Below the pieces are notes generated by a model. The model was not told the DNA's origin. It ran no database searches and worked only from the letters and a program-made list of their open reading frames with translations. Positions 33,468-34,384 of a stretch of DNA of 34,384 bases are shown here, in pieces. Position 1 is the first letter of the stretch; the number at the start of each line of letters is the position of its first letter. The stretch comes from Halieaceae bacterium (lineage in GTDB: Bacteria > Pseudomonadota > Gammaproteobacteria > Pseudomonadales > Halieaceae), in the NCBI GenBank assembly GCA_029247075.1, contig JAQWLX010000108.1:1-34384 (forward strand), in the 5' to 3' direction. A program made the translations under genes and the position numbers.

Positions 33468-34280
33468 ATGTCGACACCCGCAATACATTCAAAACAGAGC
33501 GTTCTCAGAGATGAGCCATATTACGAACCTATATCAAATGAGATCGATGTCTTTGCTGCGGCATATCGAAATCAACTACCCGTTATGCTCAAAGGACCTA
33601 CCGGATGTGGCAAGACAAGGTTCGTCGAATACATGGGGTGGCATTTAAAGCGTCCGATTGTCTCCGTTACGTGCCATGATGATCTCACAACATCAGATTT
33701 AGTCGGGCGTTATCTGATCAAGGATGGGGAGACTGCCTGGATAGACGGACCATTGACCTCTGCAGTTCGAAACGGAAGTATCTGTTATCTCGACGAGATC
33801 GTAGAGGCACGCAAAGATACCACTGTTGTTATACATTCCTTGTGCGACGATCGACGCCTTCTGCCAATTGAGAAACTCGGAGAGTTATTGCCTGCTCCAC
33901 CAGAGTTCTCTCTTGCAATTTCATACAACCCTGGCTATCAAAGTGTTTTGAAGAACTTGAAGCAAAGTACCCGGCAACGGTTCGTCTCTTTAGAGTTCAA
34001 TTATCCCAATGCGAGCCTTGAGCAAACGATTATCGAGAAGGAAACAGGATGTGAAGCAGCTACAGCATGCAAACTGGTCAAGTTAGGATCAATGACAAGA
34101 AATCTGCGAGGGAATGGTCTGGATGAAGGCGCGAGTACTCGTTTATTAATCAATGCGGCCAAGCTCATGAATGACGATATCGATCCGGCTGCCGCAACCA
34201 GCACAGCCATTTCTCAAGCTCTGACCGACGATGAAGATATGTTACAGGCAATAAACGAGCTCTGCCGATCAGTGTTTTAA
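33468..34280 (+). CDS. MoxR-group AAA+ ATPase of the CbbQ/NirQ/NorQ family
   Basis: 270 residues. Walker A KGPTGCGKT (42-50), Walker B ICYLDE (105-110), VEARKDTTVVIHSLCDDRRLL, sensor region ISYNPGYQSVLK and STRQRFVSLEF arginine-finger region; the whole reads like NirQ/NorQ/CbbQ. The N-terminal EPYYEP is also typical. These ATPases work with a von Willebrand A partner (NorD/CbbO) to activate metalloenzymes such as NO reductase or Rubisco. A new coding frame starts 29 bp after its stop and would be the expected place for that partner. The start at 33468 has no strong ribosome-binding site. Given NorE/NorF-like genes at the other end of the window, NorQ is possible, but CbbQ-type cannot be excluded. 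Confidence 0.92.
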   Translation: MSTPAIHSKQSVLRDEPYYEPISNEIDVFAAAYRNQLPVMLKGPTGCGKTRFVEYMGWHLKRPIVSVTCHDDLTTSDLVGRYLIKDGETAWIDGPLTSAVRNGSICYLDEIVEARKDTTVVIHSLCDDRRLLPIEKLGELLPAPPEFSLAISYNPGYQSVLKNLKQSTRQRFVSLEFNYPNASLEQTIIEKETGCEAATACKLVKLGSMTRNLRGNGLDEGASTRLLINAAKLMNDDIDPAAATSTAISQALTDDEDMLQAINELCRSVF

Positions 34281-34309
34281 TCTCTAATTTCAACCAACGT
34301 TCAAATAAG

Positions 34310-34384
34310 ATGGACCTGGACAGTATGTCTAGAAAAATCAGAGTTACGCACCCATTGAGACCTGCTAGGAACAGCAGAAATTGC
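34310..34384 (+). CDS. Start of next gene, cut by window edge (possible VWA-domain partner)
   Basis: ATG at 34310 opens a frame that continues to the edge (25 codons, beginning MDLDSMSRKIRVTHPLRP). There is no recognisable domain in so short a piece. Its position 29 bp after a CbbQ/NorQ-type ATPase is where a NorD/CbbO-type von Willebrand A gene usually lies, but this is only inferred. The ribosome-binding site is weak. Confidence 0.35.
   Translation, partial: MDLDSMSRKIRVTHPLRPARNSRNC

Overview
The window is a densely packed bacterial accessory (catabolic) region of moderate-to-low GC. It holds about 26 complete genes, one gene cut by each edge, and one pseudogene. The mix of two TonB-dependent receptors, quinohemoprotein dehydrogenase, P450, luciferase-like monooxygenases, Amidohydro_2 hydrolase and acyl-CoA ligases suggests a Gram-negative proteobacterium, most likely an oligotrophic or marine gammaproteobacterium. 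That placement is inference from gene style only; no rRNA or other taxonomic marker is present. I saw no tRNA, rRNA, CRISPR array, transposase or phage gene.

Layout. 1-1570 (+): 3' part of an enolase-superfamily dehydratase, then a NorE-like oxidase subunit III and a NorF-like small membrane subunit. 1602-3474 (-): a membrane protein of unknown role and an Amidohydro_2 metal hydrolase. 3724-7014 (+): a lipoprotein-type PQQ/heme alcohol dehydrogenase followed closely by a cytochrome P450. 12624-7019 (-): a tight five-gene operon of amidase, LLM flavin monooxygenase, AstE/AspA-like protein with a broken zinc motif, EthD-like protein and aldehyde dehydrogenase. A TonB receptor (12805-15186) diverges from it. 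19724-15239 (-): Fe-ADH/maleylacetate-reductase-like dehydrogenase, TetR regulator, acyl-CoA ligase and an LLM monooxygenase killed by two in-frame stops. 19857-22860 (+), diverging from that: a B12-dependent acyl-CoA mutase large subunit, its B12-binding small subunit and a MeaB-type GTPase. 23175-24479: MFS transporter. 24480-25781: a gene-poor stretch with one small membrane protein gene. 25800-29385 (+): second TonB receptor, a membrane protein and a cytochrome b561. 29553-30119 (-): CoxG-like SRPBCC protein. 30398-34384 (+): NCS1 transporter, second acyl-CoA ligase, NorQ/CbbQ-type AAA+ ATPase and the first codons of the next gene.

Most notable system. The mutase operon is built like those for 2-hydroxyisobutyryl-CoA mutase: split catalytic and B12 subunits plus a dedicated MeaB-like chaperone, with a CoA ligase close by. 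By motif alignment from memory, however, its substrate pocket matches none of the characterised acyl-CoA mutases. Leu replaces the methylmalonyl-CoA mutase Tyr89, Glu sits at the position of the hydroxyisobutyryl mutase Asp117, Cys replaces Arg207 and Asn replaces the near-universal His244. I infer a carbon-skeleton rearrangement of a branched, probably oxygenated acyl-CoA that is not a dicarboxylate. The likely scheme is uptake by TonB receptors, oxidation by P450, PQQ-ADH and ALDH, CoA activation, then the mutase. This scheme is inference from gene content; no substrate can be read from the sequence.
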